The notes beneath the pieces were generated by a model. It saw only the letters and a list, made by a program, of their open reading frames with translations, did not search any database and was not told where the DNA came from. 64,000 nt of DNA, taken from CAVYTF01 sp963771435 (GTDB taxonomy: Bacteria > Bacteroidota > Bacteroidia > Chitinophagales > Chitinophagaceae). The stretch is from positions 1 through 64,000 of the forward strand of contig CAVYTF010000028.1 in NCBI GenBank assembly GCA_963771435.1. The letters are read 5' to 3'. Both the position numbers and the translations under genes were made by a program. Shown piece after piece: positions 37,001-45,500 of the stretch (position 1 is its first letter; each line of letters opens with the position of its first letter).

Positions 37001-39736
37001 AGGCAAACAGATGATCGTAAAAATTGATTGCAAAATGGTTCTATAGGTAGAGCGTATAGTATTCTCCAGGTGATGTCGAAATAAAACATCTTCCGGCTTT
37101 CTTAAGATATCCCGCAAAGAAATAAACACAGACGGAAGAACAACGATCGCACATACGCACAATGTCCAGAACAAGGGTGCATGCAATATTGTCCATCCAA
37201 GCAACAGCAAAGCTGTAAGTCCGATAGGCATAAGGCTGCGGCGCAGGTTGTCAAAAATTTTCCAGCGCGATAAAGCAGAAATAGGATTTCTATGTAATTT
37301 TCCATGCGCATCAGGAACAAAAGGAAGAAACCATGTTGCTATCTGCCAGTCGCCCCTTATCCACCGGTGGCGCCGGTTTATGTCAACATTGTATCTTGAA
37401 GGATACTCTTCATACAGCTGAACATCGCTTGCAAAAGCGCAACGGGTATAAGCCCCTTCCAGCAGGTCATGGCTTAGTATGCGGTTCTCAGGAAAGCGGT
37501 TATCCAATACCTTTTGAAAAATATCCACTTCATAAATTCCTTTCCCGATAAATGAACCTTCCTGGAAAACATCCTGGTACACATCTGATGTTACACGCGT
37601 ATATGGGTCAATGCCCGAATCATTTTCGTGCATTTGTGTATATAAAGAGCGCACTGCGCCTTGCAGGCTGATCGCAATGCGGGGCTGAATAATGCCATAA
37701 CCATCAACAATGCGTTGCTTTTTTTCGCTGTACAAAGCCTCATTAAGCGGATGCGCCATTATGCCCACCAATTTCCAGCCCGCATCCCGCGGCAAAAGGG
37801 TATCAGTGTCGAGTGTGATGATATATTTTATCGTGGGAAAAATGGTTTCATCCCCGATAATTACCTCAAAATTATTTTCCCCTTTGCCGCGCAGCAGGTT
37901 ATTTAATTCAGTCAGCTTCCCTCTTTTTCTTTCATAACCCATCCATATTTTATCACGAGCATTCCATTTTCGCGGGCGGTGAAAAAGAAAAAAAATGTCT
38001 TTCCCCTGCGAAGCGTATTTATTATTTAATGCTTTAATGCCATCCGAGGCGAGTCTTACCAATTCGTCATCTCCTTCCACACGCTCCTCTTTGGCATCCT
38101 TAAGATCGGTCAATAAACCAAAAAGTAAATTTTTGTCTTTATTAGCAAGAAAACGTACTTCAAGCTCTTCCACAAGAGACCTTGTTTGCGCTTCATTGGC
38201 AATAATAGTAGGCACTACCACAAGGCTTCGCGCTTCTTCAGGTATCCCTTTTGAGAGATCCATCCGCGGCAACTGTGTGGGCCTTATCAATAATGTGGCC
38301 ACCCAGTTAACTATCGCCATTGCAAAATGAGAAGCACACAATACAGAAAGCATGATAACAATGATCAGTAATTTCCTGTGAATGCCATCGGCATAACTCT
38401 TTTCAAACATCCCAAAAGCAACCGCGAGCGTTATAAGCAAAGCGGAAATAATATAAAAAGCCCGCTGCCAGCGCCGCATCGTCCTGTTAAGGATCTGTTT
38501 TTGAGATAAATTAATATTTAAAGCCTGCTCAGTTTCATACAGCCCTTTCCCCACCAGGTAATACCCCACATGTGTCCTCCGTTTATCGGTAATCCCCTTT
38601 GCGGCTTTTTCTTTTACAATGTTTATAACCATCTGCGCCACTTCTGCCTCGGAAAGGTTACTCTTCTTGGCCACCCTTTCCACCACATGCCTGTAGCTGT
38701 CGCGCGTATAAAAATCCATTTTGGCATACACACCCGCAACGTCTTCCCGTAGTGTTTGCTCCACAATGCTCATGGCCTCCACAAATTCGCGCCAGTCCAT
38801 CTTCGCCAAAAAACGCAGGCTTCCAATGCAGTTGCTCATAGAAACCTGGTCAGCAGCCTGTTTCTGGTTTTCGGCAAGCACCATCGTGCTTATTGTCAGG
38901 TTGCTTTCCGCCAGGTGCTGCTCCATCCAGTTCAGGGGCAACGCTAGGTCTGTCCCCTTCCATTGCAGCCGGCGCGTAAAAGTGGCGATAAAGGCGCTGG
39001 ACATAGGCGGGTTCGATCTTGCCATATCCGCAATGATCAGCACAAGGTTCTTCGGGTCTTTTTCCGACCTTTCTATCATTTTATCTGCCCAGTGATTTGC
39101 AAGATTTTCGTCTATTCTGTCCACAGCAATGCGCGCGGCCACGCGGCGCAGGTTTTCCAACAGCGCCAAACGAAGCATAATAGGTATAGCCCATAACTCC
39201 CCAAGCGTCAGGTAACTTACTTTTTGATAAGAAGTGATAAAATGAGTTAAATTATTGATGTCCACATGCCCGTCACTGTGGGCGATTATTTCTATCGCCA
39301 GGTCATACACACGCGGGTACCCAACCGATGGACCACTCACCAGCCGTGGCAACCCCTTACTGTAGCCTTTAGGCAAATAGCGTTTACCCGTGCGTATCTG
39401 CTCTTCTATTAAATAAAAATTATCCAGCAGCCATTCCCCCGCCGGTGTGATCGGCGTTTTTTCTTTCACAGCTTCCAGCAACAGGTTCGATACCCTGGAC
39501 AATACCTCTTCATTATCCGCCAGCCTTTTCAGCAGCAGTTCCGGCGCTTTGCCATAATCCAGTTTGTGAGATGCCGCCAGGTTTTTAGCCAATTGTTCCA
39601 TTTGCTCGGCAGTGTACAATTCCGAGCGCAGGGGCGCCTTTTCATTTGCATATTTCTTTAAAAGGCTTTCTTTTTGGAAATATACCCTAAGCGCAGTAAA
39701 CAAATCATCAATAGGTGGTATTATTTTTACCTTCAT
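31034..39736 (-). CDS. ndvB: Cyclic beta-1,2-glucan synthase-like protein (GT84/GH94)
   Basis: A 2900-residue membrane enzyme, about the size of rhizobial NdvB/ChvB. In order: a soluble N-terminal region; membrane helices near 420-470; a processive glycosyltransferase domain with TLDTDTLLP near 640 and RRHRWIRGDWQ near 790; more helices near 840-985; a glycoamylase-like domain near 1070-1560 (AAHDFGYISTTRMLERT, SILNPRYISTVDSGN); two GH94-type beta-sandwich regions; and a phosphorylase-like (alpha/alpha)6 domain with GSGDWNDGMN near 2575 and GRGGWTWYTGSAGWMY near 2800. It should polymerise glucose from UDP-glucose into beta-1,2-glucan and tailor or cyclise it. No frame break occurs in 8.7 kb. 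Confidence 0.88.
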   Translation of the reverse strand: MKVKIIPPIDDLFTALRVYFQKESLLKKYANEKAPLRSELYTAEQMEQLAKNLAASHKLDYGKAPELLLKRLADNEEVLSRVSNLLLEAVKEKTPITPAGEWLLDNFYLIEEQIRTGKRYLPKGYSKGLPRLVSGPSVGYPRVYDLAIEIIAHSDGHVDINNLTHFITSYQKVSYLTLGELWAIPIMLRLALLENLRRVAARIAVDRIDENLANHWADKMIERSEKDPKNLVLIIADMARSNPPMSSAFIATFTRRLQWKGTDLALPLNWMEQHLAESNLTISTMVLAENQKQAADQVSMSNCIGSLRFLAKMDWREFVEAMSIVEQTLREDVAGVYAKMDFYTRDSYRHVVERVAKKSNLSEAEVAQMVINIVKEKAAKGITDKRRTHVGYYLVGKGLYETEQALNINLSQKQILNRTMRRWQRAFYIISALLITLAVAFGMFEKSYADGIHRKLLIIVIMLSVLCASHFAMAIVNWVATLLIRPTQLPRMDLSKGIPEEARSLVVVPTIIANEAQTRSLVEELEVRFLANKDKNLLFGLLTDLKDAKEERVEGDDELVRLASDGIKALNNKYASQGKDIFFLFHRPRKWNARDKIWMGYERKRGKLTELNNLLRGKGENNFEVIIGDETIFPTIKYIITLDTDTLLPRDAGWKLVGIMAHPLNEALYSEKKQRIVDGYGIIQPRIAISLQGAVRSLYTQMHENDSGIDPYTRVTSDVYQDVFQEGSFIGKGIYEVDIFQKVLDNRFPENRILSHDLLEGAYTRCAFASDVQLYEEYPSRYNVDINRRHRWIRGDWQIATWFLPFVPDAHGKLHRNPISALSRWKIFDNLRRSLMPIGLTALLLLGWTILHAPLFWTLCVCAIVVLPSVFISLRDILRKPEDVLFRHHLENTIRSTYRTILQSIFTIICLPYEAFISIDAICRTIWRIYISRKNLLEWNPSGFVQNNYRTNLFATYANMWFAPFVSIAGLIYIVFDAPITLLIAEPFLIAWGLSPAIVWWLSRPLSPDKTKLSEKQILFLRKISAKTWAFFENFVTADNNWLPPDNFQQHPIPVVAHRTSPTNIGLSLLATVAAHDFGYISTTRMLERTANTLNTLEKLERYCGHFYNWYDTQNLSILNPRYISTVDSGNLAGHLLTLRQSLLELCNKKIINKNIFDGLQDVIKIVAEKLKIAGSIAFKEFQQDLESLEHPEEISLEYIKNHVDKFAIRYSSTISNIDIRIDNETQWWIKQLENTFKALSDEILSFAPWLSSPIPQKFSALRYVKTVPTLEELKAWEHSSYEELLDTNFAELDQEENKWLDNLKLSLTKVSAYAAERIILIEQLALKCVGCADMEYDFLYDKSQHLLAIGFNVDEHRRDAGFYDLLASEARLASFVGIAQGKIPQENWFALGRRLTNATGTPVLLSWSGSMFEYLMPNLVMPEYENTLLDQTCRGSVKRQIEYGRQKNVSWGISESCYNVVDANLTYQYRAFGVPGLGFKRGLGEDLVIAPYATVMALMVDPHAACVNLERLYEDGFEGKYGFYESIDYTPSRLPRGQSYVLIQTFMAHHQGMSLLSLAHLLLAQPMQKRFEAEPQFQATLLLLQEQIPRSSGYFSSAKEIADITIASVENEMRVIKTPHTPTPEVQLLSNGKYHVMITNAGGGYSNWKDLAVTRWREDAICDNWGTFCYIRDIEKKEFWSTSYQPTLKEPKNYEAVFSQGRAEFRRTDNDIDTYTEIIVSPEDDVEIRRIHLTNRSRTKKKIEITSYGEVVLAHAAADNTHPAFSNLFVQTEILFNQDAILCTRRSRSNDEQPPWMLHMMKINSRQETKVSYETDREKFIGRGNTIIHPKAMDNEGGLSGSQGAVLDPIVSIQYNITLSSEETVIIDMITGASGERNICQNLVDKYQDLHMRDRAFELSWTHSQVILRQINATEADAQLYGKLASSVIYADPSLRANPSILIKNHRGQSALWSYSISGDLPIILVEIADPENLTLVKQLIQARAYWHLKGLLVDLIIWNEDQSGYRQVLQDQINGLIAAGISVSNSERQGGIFVKAADQISPEDRVLMQTIARIDLSDSRGTLVEQMNKKPAAKIIIPYLPVTQQIISPEVPMPEDEKAFFNGYGGFSKDGKEYLITTSKSKRTPAPWVNVIANPNFGTVISENGSAYTWTENAHEFRLTPWNNDSVSDGSGEAFYIRDEKTGYFWSPMPYPACGRTSYHTKHGFGYSTFKHSENGILSDTNIYLDTEAAVKFIVIKIINRSGKPQRLSVTGYMEWVLGELRPKSVMHLVSEMNNETGTLFIRNPYNTEFLNRVAFFDVDDLVDRSFTTDRFEFIGRNGTIQNPDAMRRSSLSGKTGAGLDICTAIRISFDLEEGKEREIIFRMGAGKTPEETITLVKRFRGRNAALDSLKKVNDLWNQTLNIVQVQTPDESLNFLSNGWLLYQVISCRLWGRSGFYQSGGAFGFRDQLQDVMSLVHAAPQLTRSQVLLAASRQFKEGDAQHWWHPPVGRGVRTHCSDDFLWLPFVVAHYIRITGDNSVLTENISFLEGRPLNANEESYYDLPNISDQKTNLYDHCKRSITHALRFGIHGLPLIGSGDWNDGMNMVGKNGKGESVWLAFFLYEVLIQFADIAALQNDDDFKKECKEQAGELKNNIQKNAWDGKWYLRAFFDDGTPLGSSRNAECSIDSISQSWAVLSEAGEESRTAQAMESLNKHLVRRKDNIIQLLDPPFDKAEIDPGYIKGYLPGVRENGGQYTHAAIWSVMAFAKLGDASRTWELLQMINPVNHGKTPENIAVYKTEPYVTAADVYGVSPLIGRGGWTWYTGSAGWMYQLILEHFIGLKREGNELYFQPCMPEEWDSITVRYTYYETLYNITVERSENNLRQYAIDDVEQPSGKIILSNDKQQHNVTVKIPFMKK

Positions 39737-40237
39737 AGAAGAGAGTGACTTTTAGTTTTTATTGGTTGAATATCTGGCATTGCTTTTTATATGCAAAGCA
39801 GAAGCCAAAAGTAGAGGCATATTGCTAATAAGAATTCTAAAGGTATATCATATTGATGGCATTATGTCAGAATGAGGTAAGTATTAAAAGAGGAGGGTGG
39901 ATAAGTGGGAGCCTAATGACTTTACTATGGCTTTACCTTGGCATTACTATGGGGTTGCCATGGGGTTGTTATGAAGATAAAAGCGTATTTTTTGGAAAAA
40001 AAGAAAAGAATTACTGAATTATTGGCAGAAGAGGTAACTTATGGAAGAGGATAAAATAATTTCTCTGAGCAGAAGATATTTCATTTTTGGTTAAGTTATT
40101 GATTATGAGGATGCATTTTTCCATTTTGTTGTGGTGGTTGTAGTTTAGGATGTTGAATAACGGACAGGAAGTACAAGAGTGCGACGCCACTAAAGTGGAG
40201 CAGAGATATAACTGCTGGCCCCCAAAAGAAAAAATAG
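39737..40237. other. Gene-free spacer between glucan synthase and the Omp85 gene
   Basis: No gene is recognised in 501 bases. The middle is occupied by an 11-bp array (listed separately). The rest is AT-rich and should contain the promoter of the glucan synthase gene near 39740-39850. Confidence 0.4.
39908..39973. repeat. Degenerate 11-bp tandem array (6 units)
   Basis: Units GGAGCCTAATG, ACTTTACTATG, GCTTTACCTTG, GCATTACTATG, GGGTTGCCATG and GGGTTGTTATG keep exact 11-base phase, all ending in (A/T)TG. The sequence drifts along the array while the period does not. Confidence 0.7.
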
Positions 40238-42532
40238 TTAGAAGGGGTAACCGATGGCGAGATTGAAGACGAGATTTTGGCTGCGCCAGTCGCTGCTGCC
40301 GAAGTCAATCTGGTTGATGACCCAGCGGTCGCCTTCGGGATACCAGGGCTTGCGGATGGGGAACGCGAGGTCGAGGCGGAGGACGAGGATGGTGAGGTCA
40401 AACCTTAAGCCAGCACCAACACCAACAGCGGTTTGGCTTAGGAAATTGCTTGTGAATTGGGAGCCGGGACGGGTGGAATCATACCGCAATGTCCAAACGT
40501 TACCTGCATCGCAAAAGAGTGCGCCGTCAACAATGGAAAATAATTTGGCACGCAACTCCAGGTTTGCTTCGAGCTTGACATCGCCGGGCTGCTCGGGCAA
40601 AAAGGCGGAATCAGGGTTGCCGGCATAGTAACTGCCGGGGCCGAGGGAGCGGGAACGAAAGGCGCGGATGTCGTTTGTTCCGCCTGCAAAAAATTCTTTT
40701 ATGAAAGGCACGACACTGCTGTTGCCAAAGGCGTAAGCGATGCCTGCATCCAAGCGCGAGGCGAGGATGGTGGTTTTGGTTATGTTATAATAATGCCTGA
40801 GGTCGGCTTCTCCTTTAATGTATTCTGAAAGGGGAATATCAAAAAAGTGGATGACCTTGCCCTGGTTGATGTTTCCGCCACCGACAAGGCTTATCAGGTT
40901 TCCGGAAGCATCAGCATTGAAATTGAAATAGAAATTATTTTTCTTATGGTTCGGATGTGCAAGGGTGTTGATGTTGTAATTGTATGTTGAGCCAAGAATA
41001 AGCTGCGAAGCGATGCTGCGGGCAAGGGTGATGTTTGTATCGAGTTCCTGCTGAAAGGCGGGGGCTATTTTGGTGGAGCTTACATAATCAATGGAAATAA
41101 GGTTCAGGTCGTTTTGTGAGTTGAAATTTTTCTTCCAAGAATAACCATAGCTGCCAGTGAAGGAATTGAGGGTATATAAAGTATCGCTGGCGAAAAGCTG
41201 GTAGCCAATGTCGAAAACTGTTTTTGGAACAAAGCCACTATGCGTGTTCAAATGGAAAGGCGAGATGATACGGGGCACGCTTAAGCTAAAATCTAAACCA
41301 AATTGCCTGGTGGTATTGTTTTCCGCCGCTGAAAATTGCTGCTCCAAACCGATAGATGCAGTGGCTTTGAAGAGCTCGGCGCCTTTGAATGCATTCCTGT
41401 TGAGGAAATTTAAAGCGAGGCGACCGCCGCCGGAGTTGTCTGACTTTGTGAGCCCTGTGGCCTGCAGGCGGAGCGATTTCTTTTCGGAAGGCGTTAAGTA
41501 ATAAAAGGTGTTTAAATAATCACCTGTGTCAACATTAGCCTGCTCGTAGCGGGCTTTTACAAATTTAAAAACGCCAAGGGTGACCAGCCTGTTCAGAGCG
41601 AGGTTGCGGTCGGTTTCATTATAGATGTCGCCGGTTTTAGCTACCAAAGTGCGGCTGAAAATAATCGGGCGAAACTTGTACAGAGAGTCAACTATCTGGT
41701 AGCAATCAAGGTATTCGACCTTGTCTGTAGTAAGGGCTGTATCTGAGTGGATATTATAATCTGCATAAACTACAATCGTACCGATGCGGAATGCTTTTTT
41801 TGCATCAATAGGAGTTTGCGGCTTTATGACCATGTTCATATCCACTTTATGGTCGCCAACGGTGGAGTCAACATTTATTAATAAATCATCGGAGCTAAAA
41901 TAGAAAAAACCATTGTTTTTCAGGTGGGCTACTATCCTGTCACGTTCATTTTTTATTACATCCAAGCCGTACGGAGAACCGGGTTTTAAGAATGTGTGCT
42001 TTGTAAACTTTCTTATCTCCCTGCTTGTGGTATCATCACCTTCCGGAAAAGTTACTTTACGGATCTTATATTGTGTGCCGATGGTGGCTGTGTAGTGAGC
42101 GGTGAGCTTTTTGTCTCTTGAAGAGGTGTCCAGCATAACGGTATCATGAAAATAGCCGTGGTTTTCAAGGTAGTTTTGGAGCACGGCGCTGTTTTTATCT
42201 AATGCTCTCATTGACGCAATTACCGGCGGCTCGCCTACTTTATATTTCAGCCAATGCCTGAGGCCTTTTTTCTTTTTTGGGGTTTTGGTGTGCTCATAGA
42301 TATAGAGCTTAACCCTCATGCCGAGTATCTTAGAATTTGGTTTAGGCCTTATTAAAGCAGCGAGTTCGCTTTTTAAGCTTTTCTTCTGCCCTTTGGAGAT
42401 CTTTACGGTTGAATTGATCTTCACGGTTGAGCCCACATACAACTCCTCGCTTTGCGACAGGTATTTTGTGTTGTTGCATCCGTTTATAAAAAAGATGGTT
42501 GCAAGAAATAATATGTAGAGATAATACTTCAT
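40238..42532 (-). CDS. Omp85/BamA-family outer-membrane lipoprotein (TamL-like)
   Basis: A 764-residue protein with a lipoprotein signal (lipobox INGC, Cys near 19). It then has POTRA-like segments containing YLENHGYF and HLKNNGFFYFSSDD (typical L..NGYF helices), and a C-terminal 16-strand-type barrel region ending in an aromatic residue (LAIGYPF). A motif with FFAGGTNDIRAFRSRSLGPG near 630 corresponds to the Omp85 loop-6 region (RGF/Y-like). The start codon overlaps the TamB stop (TAATG). In Bacteroidota such lipidated TamA homologues pair with TamB for envelope protein or lipid transport. Confidence 0.85.
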   Translation of the reverse strand: MKYYLYILFLATIFFINGCNNTKYLSQSEELYVGSTVKINSTVKISKGQKKSLKSELAALIRPKPNSKILGMRVKLYIYEHTKTPKKKKGLRHWLKYKVGEPPVIASMRALDKNSAVLQNYLENHGYFHDTVMLDTSSRDKKLTAHYTATIGTQYKIRKVTFPEGDDTTSREIRKFTKHTFLKPGSPYGLDVIKNERDRIVAHLKNNGFFYFSSDDLLINVDSTVGDHKVDMNMVIKPQTPIDAKKAFRIGTIVVYADYNIHSDTALTTDKVEYLDCYQIVDSLYKFRPIIFSRTLVAKTGDIYNETDRNLALNRLVTLGVFKFVKARYEQANVDTGDYLNTFYYLTPSEKKSLRLQATGLTKSDNSGGGRLALNFLNRNAFKGAELFKATASIGLEQQFSAAENNTTRQFGLDFSLSVPRIISPFHLNTHSGFVPKTVFDIGYQLFASDTLYTLNSFTGSYGYSWKKNFNSQNDLNLISIDYVSSTKIAPAFQQELDTNITLARSIASQLILGSTYNYNINTLAHPNHKKNNFYFNFNADASGNLISLVGGGNINQGKVIHFFDIPLSEYIKGEADLRHYYNITKTTILASRLDAGIAYAFGNSSVVPFIKEFFAGGTNDIRAFRSRSLGPGSYYAGNPDSAFLPEQPGDVKLEANLELRAKLFSIVDGALFCDAGNVWTLRYDSTRPGSQFTSNFLSQTAVGVGAGLRFDLTILVLRLDLAFPIRKPWYPEGDRWVINQIDFGSSDWRSQNLVFNLAIGYPF

Positions 42533-45500
42533 TAAGGTTTTGCAGGTGATGTATTAGTACCGGTTTGAGATGGTGGCGGTGGAATGGTTGGTAGTTTATG
42601 CCCTTTTTTTGGCTTATGAAATAATTCTCTGAATTTATTAAAATCCAGGGTGATGATAAAGCTGACACCGGTTTCGATAACCTGCCCTTCAATTATTTCC
42701 TCATAATCATTTTGCCTGTATGCGCGGATGCGGTATTTGCCGTCTTTGCTCACTAAATAATCAACCGAAAAGTTACCTGATAAGGAGGAGCTTTGGGCAT
42801 AGCTGTTTGAGGCGCCCTGTAAGCCAATATCGCTGCCAACGTTTACTACAAGCCTATCGTTCAATAACTTTTTTGATACGCCAACATTTACATCGGTGCG
42901 GTTTTGTTCGGTGCCTGTTGAGTAATCCTGTTGAGAATTGATGTCAAAATTTATATCTACGCCCTTTACCAATCCCGCAGCAAGCTGGTTTAGCTGGTCG
43001 CTTAAAAGACGGCCGGCGCTTTGAACGGCCAGTTGTGATGCAGTGGTGCCACCTGCTGCACTCTGGAAAGGGTCTTCCTGTACAAAACGGCCAAGAAGCA
43101 AGAGCGCGAAAACCTGTTTGTTTAATTCTGACGGGTCGGTACGTACCTGCTGGAGTTTTAAGTCAACGTTTGGCCATTGCGTAAGAATATCCTGTGGTAA
43201 TGTAATATCAAAAGTGATGACAGGTTTCAAAAGCTCGCCTTCCAATTTTAAATTTACCTGGAAGGGTAACTGCTGTTTATAACGAGTTACGTCGGAGGCA
43301 TCTGCACCACCAAGCTGCTGTTGTACCAAATCTATTGGTGCGGCATTTACATTGTATATAGCCGTGAGGTCAACCTGTGCAGAAGTAGGGTCACCCGTCC
43401 ATGTGATGGTGCTGCCGGATTGTATGATAAAGTTTCTTTTTAATAAACTTAAAGAAACCTGGTAAGCCCCATGAGTAAGCTGATAAGCACCGGTAAGGCT
43501 TATTTTACCGCTTTTGTCTATACCTGCATTTAGGTTGGCAACGCCCTGCATGGTTAAGGCATCTCCTGTGCTTTCATCAATAACCACCGTAAGTTTTGCC
43601 GCGCTGTCTGTTTCTATATTAATAGAAGCATCTATCCCTTTCATTTGAGTGGTGCCAAGAGAATCATAAATTGTTTTTGCAGCAGCAGTGTCAGGATGTT
43701 TATAATCAACAAACTTTACAATGCCCTCCCGTTCCTGTACTTCGGGGTCGTCATTTGGCAGTATCATTGTAAAATCTGTTTTCGCGTTTATCTTCAGGTT
43801 CCCTTCGGCAACGGGTGCATCCATTGTGCCACGCAGCCTGAGTTGTGTGGAGATATTCAGCTTGCCGTAAAACAATTGATTGGTGGTTTGGGGAGTATTC
43901 ACCACGGTAAAGTTGTCGGCATTAAGGTTTGTGTTGAATTTGAAATTCTTAAAATCAGTCGTAAGTATATCTCCTGTTATTACTGCTTTGTTGTTGGCAG
44001 AATCAAGCAATGTGAAATTGTTGAAATGTACCCCCTGGCCATCTACGTTAATTGCATCATTGGAAAGGGTTAACTTTTCGCCAGTTGCTGCAGGGATGAT
44101 ATAAGCGTTCTCAAAATTAATCGTGCCGTTTACGGAAGGTTTATCAGTGGTTCCTGCAATGGAAAGATTTGTTTTAAGAATGCCATCCATATCCGTTATT
44201 TCGCCTGATACAAAAGGCTTGAGGGAAGCGAGGTTAAGGCTGTTGACCCCCAGTTTTAAATCCATCCTGCTTCCAGTACCTGTATAATAAGTGCCGTTTA
44301 ATTTTATGTCATTCTTGTTTCCTTCAATAGAAATATCGGCAGTGTAAGCGTTGGCGGTTTCGTTGTTTACTTTAATTACGACGTTGCCTACTGTATCTTT
44401 TTTATAAGTAAGGTTATTTACCTGCAGGTCTGATGTAAACACAGGGCTTGTGGTAGGGTTTTTTATTAAGGCATTTCCATTAATGGTTCCATCAGCCAGT
44501 AATGAATCCTGGTTGGCTATTTTTGTAAGAGTCCCTATCTGAAAATTGCTAAAAGTTATCTGCAAAGGGGCGTTTACTGTTTGAGGCGTACTGTTTACAC
44601 TGAGCGACTGCCCGTTGTTTTCAATTTTAAAGTTATTGATAAGGATGCCTGTAGAATCATATTGAATGAAATTATCGGCAGCTACAGCCCATTTATCATA
44701 ATATAAAACAAGGCTATCAGGCGCTAAACTGAATTTAAAGCCCTGTGGAATTTGCGCAAGCAGGCCAGCAACGTTATATTGTGTTTTATTTTTTCTATCC
44801 CTTACATCAAGGTCAATGTTGGCTTTGCTGTCAGCGATGTAACCGCCCAGCGTAGTACGGAATAATTCAATGGAACTTGCTTTTGCATGCTGGAAGCCTG
44901 CATTAAAATTTAATTGGTTATTGGTGGTGTTAACAAGCATGGTAACGCTGTCTGCCTGGTTGGAACCATAGATGACGCGTTTTGTTTTTAGAGAGGCGTT
45001 TAGCAGATCTTGCGCGCTGTTGAAGGAGGTTTCCATGACAAGGGAATCGGTTCCTTTAACAGCGGGAATGAGTTGTAATATGAGCGGAGTGGGGATGAAT
45101 ACACCATGCAAATTCCAATCCTCAGCAGCAGAATAAGCGGCAGGTTTATAGCCGGGAAGCTGGTAATATTTATTAATGGTTTGTTCGAGTGCAGCCCCAA
45201 TTTCAGTAAGCTTATACCTGCCGGATAATTGCGCCTTTAAGAATTCTGAGTAAAGAGTTAACCCCCTTACTGAATCTGCATTGGCTGTTGCGACAACTGC
45301 AATAGAGTCTGTTTGATAATTTTGTTTGCCGTCGAAAATGGCGAGGCTGTCGAGAATGATGCTGCCAATAAGGTTATCCGGGTTTGTTTGGGGCAGGTCA
45401 GCAACCAGGCGGCCATGAAAATCAAGGGTGTCTTTTACGAGATGCAATGCGTTCAGGTTAATGGTATCAATCATTAACTGCATCTTTAAATTGGTTGGAT

